Shown here: piece by piece, positions 44,385 through 53,813 of the stretch
How the letters are laid out: each line of letters starts with the position of its first letter
Numbering within the stretch: position 1 is the stretch's first letter
From: an uncultured Lachnospiraceae bacterium
GTDB taxonomy: Bacteria > Bacillota > Clostridia > Lachnospirales > Lachnospiraceae
Length of the DNA: 64,000 nt
NCBI GenBank assembly: GCA_947630925.1
Contig: CANRJM010000003.1
Coordinates: 1 to 64,000 of the forward strand
Direction: 5' to 3'
Notes under the pieces: generated by a model
What the model saw: the letters and a program-made list of their open reading frames with translations, nothing else
The model's database searches: none
What the model was told of the DNA's origin: nothing
Made by a program: the position numbers and the translations under genes

Positions 44385-44427
44385 TTTTATCCTCATTTCT
44401 GCACGCATCTTTTCCAATCACTTTTTT

Positions 44428-44464
44428 GCGGGGATATATCCCGCATGCAAAAATATATCCCCGC
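44428..44464. repeat. 12-bp inverted repeat in the mraY-murD gap
   Basis: GCGGGGATATAT and ATATATCCCCGC flank a 13-base loop. No T-run follows on the minus strand (A-run instead), so it is not a normal terminator of mraY. It might act in mRNA processing or stability within the dcw transcript. Confidence 0.6.
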
Positions 44465-44479
44465 CGCCGTCTTAAATGT

Positions 44480-45454
44480 TTAAATCCCGCTCAAGGCAAA
44501 CATACACATGAATGCCGTGATACAGGAAAATACTGTTACAATCTTTGTCTCAGACCAACCGCCCTGCTCCAAATGATGATGGAACGGCGCCATACGGAAT
44601 ATCCGTTTGCCATGAAATAGGCGATATCCTGCCACCTGTATCATTACCGACAGTACTTCAATCAGATAAATAACGCCAACAATCAAAATAAACAAAGGCA
44701 TTTTCAGGATAAACGCCGTAGCGGATACAAATCCGCCCAAAGCCAGGGAGCCGGTATCGCCCATAAACACCCTTGCCGGATAGACATTGTAAACCAAAAA
44801 GCCCATCAGCGCACCTGCTACTGCGGAAGTAATCGGCGCCAGGCCGCTTTCTGTCCCCAGAGAAATTACCGTAAAAAAAATGGAAATCAGCAAGGTTACA
44901 CTGGAGGCAAGGCCATCCAACCCGTCTGTAAAATTGGTTCCGTTCACTGTTCCAAGCATGGTCAGAAACACAAAAAGCACAAACACCCCTTTTGACATGG
45001 TAAAGTACATTCCCCCGTCCAGTCCTCCGGTAAACGGGATCAGAATCTCCGGCTCTAATTTTAATATTTCAAGGTAATAGAGTGAAAAAATCCCGGAAAT
45101 CACTGCCTGTAACACCAATTTTTGTACCACTGTCAGACCAAGGGAACGTTTCATGATAATTTTAATAAAATCATCTAAAAAACCAACCGCGCCAAAGCCA
45201 ACGGTAGAAAATAACACCAATAACGTCTCTTTCTGATGATTCATATAAAGCACTGATGTAATGGTAACTGCAAATAAGATAATAATTCCACCCATGGTAG
45301 GCGTTCCCGCCTTTTTTAAATGGCTTTTAGGACCATCCGCCCGGACAAACTGCCCAAATTTCAGCTTCCGCAAAAATGGAATAATTACCGGACATAAAAT
45401 AACACTAATTGAAAATGCTACCAATACAGGTACAAAAGTACTCAAAAACATCAT
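44480..45454 (-). CDS. mraY: Phospho-N-acetylmuramoyl-pentapeptide transferase
   Basis: About 324 aa integral membrane enzyme making lipid I. Aspartate motifs GFLDDFIK and NFTDGLDGL and the HHHLEQGGW loop are intact. The start is the ATG at 45454 (MMFLST), with TTGGAGA upstream; the open frame to 45511 lacks family similarity. No murE or murF lies upstream, unlike the usual order. Confidence 0.94.
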   Translation of the reverse strand: MMFLSTFVPVLVAFSISVILCPVIIPFLRKLKFGQFVRADGPKSHLKKAGTPTMGGIIILFAVTITSVLYMNHQKETLLVLFSTVGFGAVGFLDDFIKIIMKRSLGLTVVQKLVLQAVISGIFSLYYLEILKLEPEILIPFTGGLDGGMYFTMSKGVFVLFVFLTMLGTVNGTNFTDGLDGLASSVTLLISIFFTVISLGTESGLAPITSAVAGALMGFLVYNVYPARVFMGDTGSLALGGFVSATAFILKMPLFILIVGVIYLIEVLSVMIQVAGYRLFHGKRIFRMAPFHHHLEQGGWSETKIVTVFSCITAFMCMFALSGI

Positions 45455-45591
45455 CAGAATTATCTCCAATCCTAACCTCATTATTGTAATGCAACCGTTA
45501 CCAGAAATCAACTCCGTAATCTATTTCTCCTACGTTTTTTATTCTATTAGCATTTTTCCATAATGTTATTCGTTTTTGACCCTGTTATCGC

Positions 45592-47337
45592 TCAGTCCGC
45601 TTTTTTTTCCGTTTTTTTCTCCGCCTTTCTTTCTACTCCCAAATATGGCAGCGCATCGTCTAACAGCTCCGAAATAACCGGCGCTGCTATCTGCCCGCCA
45701 TAATATATTCCTTCCGGCTCATCAATTAATACGACCGCCAGTACGACCGGATGATCCGCCGGCGCAAAACCAAGTGTGGATGCAATATAGCGTTTGCTGC
45801 TCCGCGGCAGTTTTTCAGACGTTCCTGTTTTTGCGCCTACCTCATAGCCCTGCACCGCCGCTTTTGAGCCGGACCCCTCTGATACTACGGATGCAAGAAT
45901 TGTTTTCATTGTCTCCGAAGTATCGGATGATATCACATTTTCCTGTACAGGATAAGTAAGCTTCTTTACTACCGTTTTGTCAGAGCTTTCCAGCCGAATG
46001 CCAAAATGCGGCGTAATGAGCCTTCCTCCGTTAATCACGGCGCTAACCGAAGTCAAAAGGCGTAATGGCGACAACTGGAAGGACTGTCCAAAGGACATGG
46101 TTGCCAGTTCTACAGCGCCAACATTTTTTTTCTGATGCATAATCGTTGCCGCCTCTCCCGGAACATCTACGCCTGTTTTTTGTAAAATCCCAAGATTCTG
46201 CATATAACGGTACATCCCGTCCACTCCCAACCTGGAACCAACTTCGATAAAAACGGGATTGCAGGAATTCTGCACCCCCTGCACAAACGTCTCCGCACCG
46301 TGCCCGGTTGTTTTATGGCATCGAATCCTCCGATCCTCAACAATTTTATAACCCGGACAGCTAAAGGTATCCGATGTCTTTACCACGCCCGCCTCCAATG
46401 CAGACGTTGCCGTAATTACCTTAAAAGTGGAACCCGGCTCATATGTATCGCTGATGCAATGGTTTCTCCACATTTGATTGAGCAAATCCTGTTTCTCTTT
46501 TTCCGTTACATTTTTTTTATTAAGCTGATACGGTTCATTTAAGTTAAACTCCGGTACATTGACCATTGCATAGATTTCCCCATTTTGCGGATTCATCATA
46601 ATGATTCGGACATTCTTTGCCTTTTTCGCCTTCATAACCTTCTGCGCCGCCTGCTGGGCAAACTTTTGCAGATTGACATCCAGACTGCAATACAGATTGT
46701 CGCCTGCTACCGATTCAATTCTGTCTTCCGTTTCGCCGTCTATCTCAATCCCCTTTGCATTTGTCGTAGTCAATATACTTCCATCCGTTCCGGATAAATT
46801 TTTATCATAACTGACTTCCAGACCTAAGATCCCCTGATTATCCCCTCCTGCAAAACCAATCACCTTCGATGCCAGATCCTGATATGGATAATATCGTTTA
46901 TAATCCTCATCTACCATAACGCCATCCATATCCATTTCCCGGATTTTATCTGAAATCTCTTTTTCTACATTTGTCTTAATCTTTTCACGGGAGGATTTTT
47001 TCTCGACCCGCTTTCTTACCTTTTCTTCCTCCAAATCCAAAAGTTCTGAAAGCGCCCGGATGACCTGCTCTGAATCCGTAATCTGATTGTGGATTACAGA
47101 AATCGTTGAGACCGGCTTGTTTCCGGCAATGACCAAACCATTTCTGTCATAGATCTTTCCCCGTTCCGCTTTGATTGCACGTTCTCTTTGCTGTACCTCT
47201 TTTGCCTTTTCGCCATAATAATCTGCTTTGGCTAACATCAGATAGGACAAGCGGCACATCAATCCGATTGTCATAAGGCAGATTACAGCAAAAGCAAAGA
47301 AAATTCTCTGACGCTGTGGTGTTTTACAATTTCTCAT
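45592..47337 (-). CDS. Class B penicillin-binding protein (SpoVD/FtsI type), first of two
   Basis: About 581 aa. One N-terminal membrane anchor (about 8-30), a PBP dimerisation domain (RGKIYDRNGLVIA) and a transpeptidase domain with STFK, SCN and KTGT motifs. It cross-links septal or spore peptidoglycan. GGAGTTATT precedes the ATG at 47337. It lies beside a longer paralogue, as in gram-positive dcw clusters with pbpB and spoVD; which one is vegetative cannot be told. No PASTA domains are present. Confidence 0.93.
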   Translation of the reverse strand: MRNCKTPQRQRIFFAFAVICLMTIGLMCRLSYLMLAKADYYGEKAKEVQQRERAIKAERGKIYDRNGLVIAGNKPVSTISVIHNQITDSEQVIRALSELLDLEEEKVRKRVEKKSSREKIKTNVEKEISDKIREMDMDGVMVDEDYKRYYPYQDLASKVIGFAGGDNQGILGLEVSYDKNLSGTDGSILTTTNAKGIEIDGETEDRIESVAGDNLYCSLDVNLQKFAQQAAQKVMKAKKAKNVRIIMMNPQNGEIYAMVNVPEFNLNEPYQLNKKNVTEKEKQDLLNQMWRNHCISDTYEPGSTFKVITATSALEAGVVKTSDTFSCPGYKIVEDRRIRCHKTTGHGAETFVQGVQNSCNPVFIEVGSRLGVDGMYRYMQNLGILQKTGVDVPGEAATIMHQKKNVGAVELATMSFGQSFQLSPLRLLTSVSAVINGGRLITPHFGIRLESSDKTVVKKLTYPVQENVISSDTSETMKTILASVVSEGSGSKAAVQGYEVGAKTGTSEKLPRSSKRYIASTLGFAPADHPVVLAVVLIDEPEGIYYGGQIAAPVISELLDDALPYLGVERKAEKKTEKKAD

Positions 47338-47447
47338 AATAACTCCAAAAATGCATTCTCTATTATCCATATTTAGCATTTTGCAGACTTATTCGTATTC
47401 CAAAGACTTTTCTTTGCTAAAATCCCACGATTGACAGCAGTCCTTTT

Positions 47448-49388
47448 TTACTCGGTCTCTTCGTCCTCTCCGTTTTCTGCAACATGGTAATCGCTGCTGG
47501 AATATCCTCCCTCCGGTACCTCTTTTGTGGATGGAATGGTAATATCCGTCGCCTTTATTTTATCTTTTTTCTTTGTATTTTCATTCTGATATAAGCCAAG
47601 TAACGGAAGAATTTCTTTCATTACCTTGCTTGAAAATTCTGTTGCATACGTACTATGCGCCTGATCCTTTACATGCGGCTCATCAATTACAATATATACC
47701 ATAACGGACGGCTTATCGATTGGCGTAAAACCGGCAAAAGATACCAGATATTTCCCATGTCCGGTAGGATGCTTCTCAGCCGTCCCTGTCTTTCCGGCAA
47801 TTTCATAGCCGGGAATCTGTGCGGGACTTGCCGTTCCCTCTTCCACTGTCTTATACAGATATTTTCTGATTTTATCGCTTGTATTTTCTGTAATCACACG
47901 ACGGATTAAAGAATTATCCTTTGCGGAAACGATTACGCCGCTTTCGCTTTGGATTTGCTTTACAACATGCGGCTCATAATAGTTGCCGCCGTTAATAACA
48001 GACGAAAATGCTGCTGCCAACTGGATCATCGTAACGGTCTGCCCCTGTCCAAAGCTGGAAGTCGCCAGCTCAACAGAATGCATGGTATCCTTAGTAAAAA
48101 CGCCTCCCGTCGCTTCTCCCGGCAAATCAATGCCTGTCTTCCGTCCAAACCCAAAATTGCTGACATAATCAATAAATTTATTTCTCCCCAGGGAAGCGCT
48201 GATCTGCATCATAACATCATTGCAGGATTCCATCAGAGCCTGGCAGATATTGATTGTACCATGACCGCCTCTGTCGTTTGCCACGCATTTAATCTTAACC
48301 CCTGCAACCGTCTGCTGACCGTCGCAGATGTATCCTCTCCCTGCGCTTGTCGCCCCCTCGTCCAGACAGGCGGCAACCGTCATCGGTTTAAACGTCGAAC
48401 CCGGTTCATATGCGTCACTGATGCAGAAATTTCTCCACATTTGATTCAACGCCTCTGCTTTTTCCTTTGTCGACATGCCATTGATCTTATTTTGGGAATA
48501 TACCGCCGTCAAATCTCTCGGATGGTTCAGATCAAATTCCGGATAGGAGGACATTGCATAAATTTCTCCATTTTGCGGATTCATAATAATGCAGCCCATA
48601 TTTTGGGAACCGGTTTTATCCTGAAATTCTTTCATATGCCGTTCTAAAATTCCCTGTACATTTATATCAATCGTTGAAATGACCGTATTTCCATTGGTAG
48701 GCTTTTTCACGGTCTCCACAAGATTCAATCCGGAGTCAAAATAACCGTATCTCCTGCCATTGACACCGGAAAGTTCTTCATTATATTGATTTTCAATCCC
48801 CCACACTCCGGCATTTTCCGCAGAGCAAAACCCTATTATTTTGCTGCCTGCCGTGGAGTAGGGATAATATCTTTCATAGCGTTCATCAAAGGTAACCCCT
48901 TTAATATTGCGGTCTTTTTTGGCTAAATCTTTAAATGCCTTTACTTTAGCCTTAGAAAGCCCTTTGTACTTCTGCATGACATAATACTGTAAATCTGCTT
49001 TTTTTTCTAAGATGCGGTTCCATTTTTTGTCTGTTATGCCAAACACATCCTCCAACGCTTTTCCCGTTGCTTCCGCATATTTTTCATCTGTCAGGATCAG
49101 AGCGGGATCTAATACCAAATCGTATACCTTTTTACTGGACGCTAACTTGTTCCCATTACGGTCTGTAATGTCTCCTCTTTTATAATTGAGTTCATTACTG
49201 CTGTAACTTTTCTGCGCCAACACTTTTTTTTCGTAGGAATTTCCCTTTGTCTTGTTTAAATACAGGATTTTTCCCACTAAGACTCCTGATACCGCTAATA
49301 TCAAAAGAAATACAATCAAAATCCGCCCATATAATTTTCTGGTGCCAATACGATTCTCTTTTCTGGTATCTACTGCTCTTCTTCCCAT
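47448..49388 (-). CDS. Class B penicillin-binding protein (FtsI/SpoVD type), second of two
   Basis: About 646 aa. N-terminal basic segment and membrane anchor, dimerisation domain (RGDITDRNGNKLA) and transpeptidase domain with STFK, SCN and KTGT. A polar tail of about 45 residues (KKKDKIKATDI onward) follows the domain and carries no PASTA repeat. The ATG at 49388 is preceded by AATGAGAG. It follows ftsL, the usual place of the divisome transpeptidase, so it is the more likely FtsI. Confidence 0.93.
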   Translation of the reverse strand: MGRRAVDTRKENRIGTRKLYGRILIVFLLILAVSGVLVGKILYLNKTKGNSYEKKVLAQKSYSSNELNYKRGDITDRNGNKLASSKKVYDLVLDPALILTDEKYAEATGKALEDVFGITDKKWNRILEKKADLQYYVMQKYKGLSKAKVKAFKDLAKKDRNIKGVTFDERYERYYPYSTAGSKIIGFCSAENAGVWGIENQYNEELSGVNGRRYGYFDSGLNLVETVKKPTNGNTVISTIDINVQGILERHMKEFQDKTGSQNMGCIIMNPQNGEIYAMSSYPEFDLNHPRDLTAVYSQNKINGMSTKEKAEALNQMWRNFCISDAYEPGSTFKPMTVAACLDEGATSAGRGYICDGQQTVAGVKIKCVANDRGGHGTINICQALMESCNDVMMQISASLGRNKFIDYVSNFGFGRKTGIDLPGEATGGVFTKDTMHSVELATSSFGQGQTVTMIQLAAAFSSVINGGNYYEPHVVKQIQSESGVIVSAKDNSLIRRVITENTSDKIRKYLYKTVEEGTASPAQIPGYEIAGKTGTAEKHPTGHGKYLVSFAGFTPIDKPSVMVYIVIDEPHVKDQAHSTYATEFSSKVMKEILPLLGLYQNENTKKKDKIKATDITIPSTKEVPEGGYSSSDYHVAENGEDEETE

Positions 49389-49434
49389 AACCACTCTCAT
49401 TTCCGTGCTGTTTTATACGGCAAAATGCATATCC

Positions 49435-49953
49435 TTAATCATCTGTCCCTGGAATATCCGCATATTGTTTTACCATATCGCTCTTTTTGGTGCGATAGGT
49501 ATAAATCTGATTGCTTTCCGCCTGAACCATCTTCAATTTTTTTGTTGCCTTCTCGTAAATTTCCGACAAATCTACGGTTTCCACGATAGACTGATATAAT
49601 TCTTCATTTTCCTGTCTCTGCTCTTCATTTGCATTCTGAAGAGTTACAATTTTTGTCTTAACCTGCTGAACCTCATTTTGTGTGGAGAGATAAGAAAAAC
49701 TGGTAAATATTATTACTGAAAGCAGCGTTGCAAAAAAAACAAATCCCTTTATGCTGATTCCCGGCATATGGACCGGTTTCCTCTGCGGATACCGCCCAGG
49801 CTGTTTTTTCGGCGTTGTTTCCTCTCTTCTTTTCGGTACCGCGCTCATTTTACGGACGGTATTCCCTTCTACATAAAAATTGGTCCGGTATGCAGAAAAC
49901 TGTTCTTGTCTTTCACGGCGATCCCTGCCATAATTTTCCCAGTCAATAGCCAT
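49435..49953 (-). CDS. ftsL: FtsL-like septum protein
   Basis: About 172 aa. A basic cytoplasmic region, one membrane helix (IKGFVFFATLLSVIIFTSF) and a coiled coil (NEVQQVKTKIVTLQNANEEQ) fit FtsL/DivIC, and the gene lies between rsmH and the PBPs as expected. The ATG at 49953 is chosen (AAGGGGATGAAGGT upstream). Sequence conservation in FtsL is low, so the call rests on architecture and position. Confidence 0.82.
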   Translation of the reverse strand: MAIDWENYGRDRRERQEQFSAYRTNFYVEGNTVRKMSAVPKRREETTPKKQPGRYPQRKPVHMPGISIKGFVFFATLLSVIIFTSFSYLSTQNEVQQVKTKIVTLQNANEEQRQENEELYQSIVETVDLSEIYEKATKKLKMVQAESNQIYTYRTKKSDMVKQYADIPGTDD

Positions 49954-49984
49954 ACCTTCATCCCCTTTCTTGCTTTCTTTTATT

Positions 49985-50920
49985 TTAGATATGCTCAAAT
50001 ACTCTCAACTTCGCGCTTTTGGAACGTGGATTCCGCCTCATTTCCTCCTCAGAGGGCAAAACCGGCTTCCTTGTGATCTGCCGTCCTCTGCTTTTCTTTC
50101 CGCATACGCAAACCGGAAAATCCGGCGGACAGGTACAAGGATCCTGCGCCTCCCGGAATGCTTTCTTTACAATGCGGTCTTCCAGAGAATGAAAGGTAAT
50201 AATACAAAATCTGCCGCCTGTGTTGAGCAAATCAATCATGCTACTAATGCTTCTCTCCAGTGCTTCCAATTCGTGATTTACCTCAATCCGAATTGCCTGA
50301 AAGGTTCGTTTCGCAGGATGTCCCCCCTGCTTTTTTATTTTCATCGGAATGGAACAACTGATGATATCCGCCAGCTCTCCCGTCGTTTTTATCGTTTTCT
50401 CCTGTCTCGCCAGGACAATATTTTTTGCAATATTCTTTGCAAACTTGTCCTCGCCATAATTCCGTATCACATGAAATAATTCCCGCTCAGAATATTCATT
50501 TACAATCTTCTCAGCCGTCAATTCCTGTCGGTCATCCATCCTCATATCTAACGGCGCATCCCAACGATAGGAAAAACCTCGCTGTATTGTATCCAGTTGA
50601 AAGGAGGAAACGCCCAAATCCAAAGTGATGCCATCTACTTTCTCTATGCCCAGATCATGCAGTACATCGGTCATATCTGAATAATTGCTCCTGACAATAT
50701 TAACCCGATCTTTGTATGGCTCCAGCTTTTTCCGGCTGGCCGCAATCGCGTCCCCATCCTGATCCATTCCTACAAATCTGCCGCCTTCCCCCAGCTTAGA
50801 ACAGACAACACTTCCGTGCCCTGCGCCTCCCAAAGTGCCGTCCACATAGATTCCACCTGGTTTGATATCCAGATATTTGATTACCTCGTCCAACAGTACT
50901 GATTTGTGGTTAAATTCCAT
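49985..50920 (-). CDS. rsmH: 16S rRNA m4C1402 methyltransferase
   Basis: About 311 aa. SAM-dependent enzyme with [35 protein letters not shown] and [11 protein letters not shown]. Second gene of the dcw operon. The ATG at 50920 has GGAGTGCAT upstream. The Cys-rich C-terminus ([14 protein letters not shown]) is usual for the family. Confidence 0.96.
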   Translation of the reverse strand: MEFNHKSVLLDEVIKYLDIKPGGIYVDGTLGGAGHGSVVCSKLGEGGRFVGMDQDGDAIAASRKKLEPYKDRVNIVRSNYSDMTDVLHDLGIEKVDGITLDLGVSSFQLDTIQRGFSYRWDAPLDMRMDDRQELTAEKIVNEYSERELFHVIRNYGEDKFAKNIAKNIVLARQEKTIKTTGELADIISCSIPMKIKKQGGHPAKRTFQAIRIEVNHELEALERSISSMIDLLNTGGRFCIITFHSLEDRIVKKAFREAQDPCTCPPDFPVCVCGKKSRGRQITRKPVLPSEEEMRRNPRSKSAKLRVFEHI

Positions 50921-50933
50921 ATGCACTCCATTC

Positions 50934-51362
50934 TTACAGGGAAATATTTAATTCATCCATGGTAATTTCAAGCGCCTCTTCATCCTCTTGTATTTCCTGT
51001 TCGCCCAGGCGGCTCTTATCCCATACTTCCACACGGTTCATCATGCCTACAAATACAACTTCTTTTTCAATCGCTGCATCCTTTCGCAGTAAAGCAGGAA
51101 TCAAAATCCTGCCCTGTTTATCTACCATGACCTCCATTGCCTTGGATAAAAACTGCCTCTGGATTTTTCTTGTATTCTGGTTGGAAGGTAGCTTCTGCAG
51201 CTTATCCACAAAATTCTGCCATTCGGATTGCGGATACAGGAAAAGACATCCGTCCAGTCCCCGGGTAACAACAAATGTCTCCCCCAGATCCTCACGGTAT
51301 CTCGCCGGTATGATAGTTCTGCCCTTGGCATCAACCGAGTGCTCATACTGCCCCATGAACAT
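50934..51362 (-). CDS. mraZ: Transcriptional regulator MraZ
   Basis: About 142 aa with two SpoVT/AbrB-like halves ([36 protein letters not shown]-like). It represses or tunes the dcw operon by binding short direct repeats near its own promoter, and such repeats are visible here. The ATG at 51362 has AGGCGGTGA upstream; the longer frame to 51398 overlaps the operator. Confidence 0.95.
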   Translation of the reverse strand: MFMGQYEHSVDAKGRTIIPARYREDLGETFVVTRGLDGCLFLYPQSEWQNFVDKLQKLPSNQNTRKIQRQFLSKAMEVMVDKQGRILIPALLRKDAAIEKEVVFVGMMNRVEVWDKSRLGEQEIQEDEEALEITMDELNISL

Positions 51363-51401
51363 AACTATCACCGCCTTTCCCTGTTTTTTCAAAAGCATGT
51401 A

Positions 51402-51449
51402 CCACTTTGATGGATTTTTAAACCACTTTTACCCACTTTCCACCACTTT
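51402..51449 (-). promoter_or_regulatory. MraZ operator: direct AAAGTGG repeats
   Basis: Three AAAGTGG boxes (51423-51429, 51433-51439, 51443-51449 read on the minus strand) are spaced exactly 10 bases, with a fourth at 51402-51408, 21 bases further. They match the AAAGTG(K)N3 repeats described for MraZ in other low-GC bacteria. They lie just downstream of the predicted start site, where binding would block transcription. Confidence 0.85.
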
Positions 51450-51456
51450 CTATACA

Positions 51457-51485
51457 ATTCTATCTCTTTTTTGGGAATTTATCAA
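51457..51485 (-). promoter_or_regulatory. Sigma-A promoter of the dcw operon
   Basis: Minus strand: TTGATA at 51480-51485, 17-base spacer, TAGAAT at 51457-51462, just upstream of the MraZ repeats. Confidence 0.75.
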
Positions 51486-51504
51486 GTATTTTTTCAGAAA
51501 AAAC

Positions 51505-51533
51505 AAAAAAAAGAGCCGATTTCCCGACTCTTT
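51505..51533 (-). terminator. Terminator of the ychF-lgt operon
   Basis: Minus strand: AAAGAGTCG/CGGCTCTTT stem (one G.U pair) followed by a long T-run. It separates lgt from the dcw promoter. Bases 51534-51663 between it and lgt look like 3' untranslated sequence. Confidence 0.85.
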
Positions 51534-51663
51534 GTCCGTTTCGCGCGGTTTCCTATCCGCGTTCCCACTAAGATGTCTGCCGACATCCCTTTCTTCCTAT
51601 ATCCCTCTGATTACAGCAACGCCCGGCTTCGTTTGCTCCGGTATATCAAACACCAGACAGCTC

Positions 51664-52551
51664 TCAGATACTGCGCCCGCCTTTCGTATCCAAACCGGCA
51701 TTTTTCCGCCTGATATACTGATACAAAAGAATAGCGCCGGAAAGAAAAACTAATATGCCCGACAAAAGCTGCGACACTGCAATGGATGTTCCAAACAGCT
51801 TTAACTGGTCTGTACGCAAACCTTCAATCCAAAGCCTTCCCAACCCATAACCAAACAAATACATCAAAAATAACTGCCCGTCAAATTTTCTTTTGCGGGT
51901 ATAGAGCAGTATGACCAGCAATACGGCAAGATTCCAAAGCGACTCATACAGAAAAGTAGGATGCGCCTGAATATAATCGATGCCATCAACCTGCGTAATG
52001 TGTTTTATCATCTCATCTGTAATATCCCCGGCGCGTACCTGCGACCGCTTTAACTGCATGGCGAACAGGCTGTCCGTATATCCGCCAAAAGCCTCCCTGT
52101 TAAAAAAGTTCCCCCATCTTCCAATTATCTGTCCCGTCAGCAGTCCACAACATGCAGCATCCGCCAACTGCAGGAAAGAAACTTTCCGTATTTTCGCAAA
52201 CACGAAGGTTGTGATCACACCCGCTATCACGCCGCCGTATATCGCCATCCCGCCGCCGCGGATATTTATGATTTCATCCAAATGCTTACTGTAATAACTC
52301 CAGGAAAACAGCACATAATATAATCTGGCGCCAAGAATCGCAAAGATAATATCCCACAGCGCCAGGTCAAGAAAAATCTCTTTATCCTGTCCCAGTCGCC
52401 CTGCCTGCCAGTACACCAAAAAAAGTCCTGCCATCATGCCAAATGCAATAATAATCCCATAGTATGCAATTGAAAAACCGCCAATCGAGAGTGTCTTTCC
52501 CAAGGATCCTATTTCTATCCCCAAATGAGGGAAACGGACATCAGCCCCCAT
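51664..52551 (-). CDS. lgt: Prolipoprotein diacylglyceryl transferase
   Basis: 295 aa, about seven membrane helices. Adds diacylglycerol to the lipobox Cys of prelipoproteins. GGGMAIYGG, the signature GRWGNFFNREAFGG and YGLGRLWIEGLR are typical. AAGGAGGCAGAT precedes the ATG, 11 bases after ychF. Confidence 0.94.
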   Translation of the reverse strand: MGADVRFPHLGIEIGSLGKTLSIGGFSIAYYGIIIAFGMMAGLFLVYWQAGRLGQDKEIFLDLALWDIIFAILGARLYYVLFSWSYYSKHLDEIINIRGGGMAIYGGVIAGVITTFVFAKIRKVSFLQLADAACCGLLTGQIIGRWGNFFNREAFGGYTDSLFAMQLKRSQVRAGDITDEMIKHITQVDGIDYIQAHPTFLYESLWNLAVLLVILLYTRKRKFDGQLFLMYLFGYGLGRLWIEGLRTDQLKLFGTSIAVSQLLSGILVFLSGAILLYQYIRRKNAGLDTKGGRSI

Positions 52552-52562
52552 ATCTGCCTCCT

Positions 52563-53660
52563 TTATACATTAAAACGGAACAGAATCACATCTCCATCCT
52601 GTACCACATATTCTTTCCCTTCCGAGCGAACCAAACCTTTATCCTTTGCCGCGTTCATACTGCCCTGCTCCACCAGATGATCATAACTGACCACTTCCGC
52701 ACGGATAAATCCGCGCTCAAAATCACTATGGATTTTGCCGGCAGCCTGCGGAGCTTTTGTTCCTTTGACAATCGTCCACGCTTTGGTTTCCATTTCGCCT
52801 GATGTAATGTAGCTAATCAATCCCAAAAGCGAATAACTGGCCCGAATCAGCTTTTCCAAACCGGATTCCTGCAGTCCCAAATCTTCCAGGAACATTTTCT
52901 TTTCCTCTTCATCCAGCTCTGCAATCTCCTGTTCAATCTGCGCACAGATCACAAATACCTCAGAACCTTCGTCTGCTGCATATTTTCTTACCTTCGCCAC
53001 GTTTTCATTATCAGACGCATCATTTGCCAGTTCATCCTCCGCAACATTTGCAGCATAGATAGTCGGCTTATAGGTTAAAAGCTGAAAGCTTTTGATCAGT
53101 TCTGCTTCCTCATCATCTGCTGTTTCAAAATTTTTGGCAAGCCCGCCATCTTCCAGATACTGTTTCAAACGGCCGACTAATTCGGTTTCCTTTGCCAGAG
53201 ACTTATCATTTTTGACGCCTTTGACTAACTTTGCATATCTTCTCTCTAAAATCTCCAAATCGGAAAAAAGCAGTTCCAGATTGATGGTTTCAATATCACG
53301 CAGCGGATCGATACTGCCATCCACATGGACAATATTGGAATCCTCAAAACAGCGTACCACATGCACAATAGCATCTACCTCGCGGATATTGGATAAAAAC
53401 TGATTGCCAAGGCCCTCGCCCTTGGAAGCGCCCTTAACCAATCCTGCAATATCCACAAACTCAATCGTTGCATTAACAATCTTGGCAGAATGATGCATTT
53501 CGGCAAGCACCGCCAGCCTTTCATCCGGCACCGGCACAATTCCCACATTTGGATCTATGGTACAGAACGGGTAGTTTGCCGACTCTGCCCCCGCCTTAGT
53601 CAGCGAGTTAAATAATGTGCTTTTTCCTACGTTGGGAAGTCCCACAATACCTAATTTCAT
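52563..53660 (-). CDS. ychF: Redox-regulated ATPase YchF (OBG-type)
   Basis: About 365 aa. MKLGIVGLPNVGKSTLFN, DIAGLVKGAS (G3) and a C-terminal TGS domain ending VVQDGDVILFRFNV. YchF hydrolyses ATP and associates with ribosomes. The ATG at 53660 has AAAGGAGATC upstream; the longer frame to 53699 covers a leader hairpin. Confidence 0.95.
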   Translation of the reverse strand: MKLGIVGLPNVGKSTLFNSLTKAGAESANYPFCTIDPNVGIVPVPDERLAVLAEMHHSAKIVNATIEFVDIAGLVKGASKGEGLGNQFLSNIREVDAIVHVVRCFEDSNIVHVDGSIDPLRDIETINLELLFSDLEILERRYAKLVKGVKNDKSLAKETELVGRLKQYLEDGGLAKNFETADDEEAELIKSFQLLTYKPTIYAANVAEDELANDASDNENVAKVRKYAADEGSEVFVICAQIEQEIAELDEEEKKMFLEDLGLQESGLEKLIRASYSLLGLISYITSGEMETKAWTIVKGTKAPQAAGKIHSDFERGFIRAEVVSYDHLVEQGSMNAAKDKGLVRSEGKEYVVQDGDVILFRFNV

Positions 53661-53688
53661 TTTATCTGATCTCCTTTGATTTTTTTGC

Positions 53689-53710
53689 CTTAAATTCACC
53701 AGAATTTAAG
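53689..53710 (-). repeat. Palindrome in the ychF leader
   Basis: CTTAAATTC and GAATTTAAG with a 4-base loop, ending 30 bases before the ychF start codon. Confidence 0.6.
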
Positions 53711-53731
53711 TCATTCTCTGTTGCGTGAACA

Positions 53732-53748
53732 TACAGATTCAATCTGTA
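53732..53748. repeat. 17-base palindrome
   Basis: TACAGATT-C-AATCTGTA is perfectly symmetric around one base. It could be an operator or a small hairpin in the ychF leader. Confidence 0.55.
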
Positions 53749-53793
53749 CAAAACCAACACAGGCATGCTTTCGCCAAAGAACCTTAATACCAA

Positions 53794-53813
53794 ATGCTCA
53801 GCAAGCTGAGCAT
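53794..53813. repeat. 20-base palindrome
   Basis: ATGCTCAGC-AA-GCTGAGCAT: two exact 9-base arms around two bases. A TATACT -10-like element lies just upstream on the minus strand (near 53820), so it may sit at the start of the ychF transcript. Confidence 0.6.

Noticed and set aside
44428-44464. Terminator after mraY
   Set aside because: On the minus strand the stem is followed by an A-run rather than a T-run, and murD continues the operon.
47949-48647. Plus-strand 232-aa open frame across a penicillin-binding protein gene
   Set aside because: Antisense shadow with no domain, start signal or promoter.
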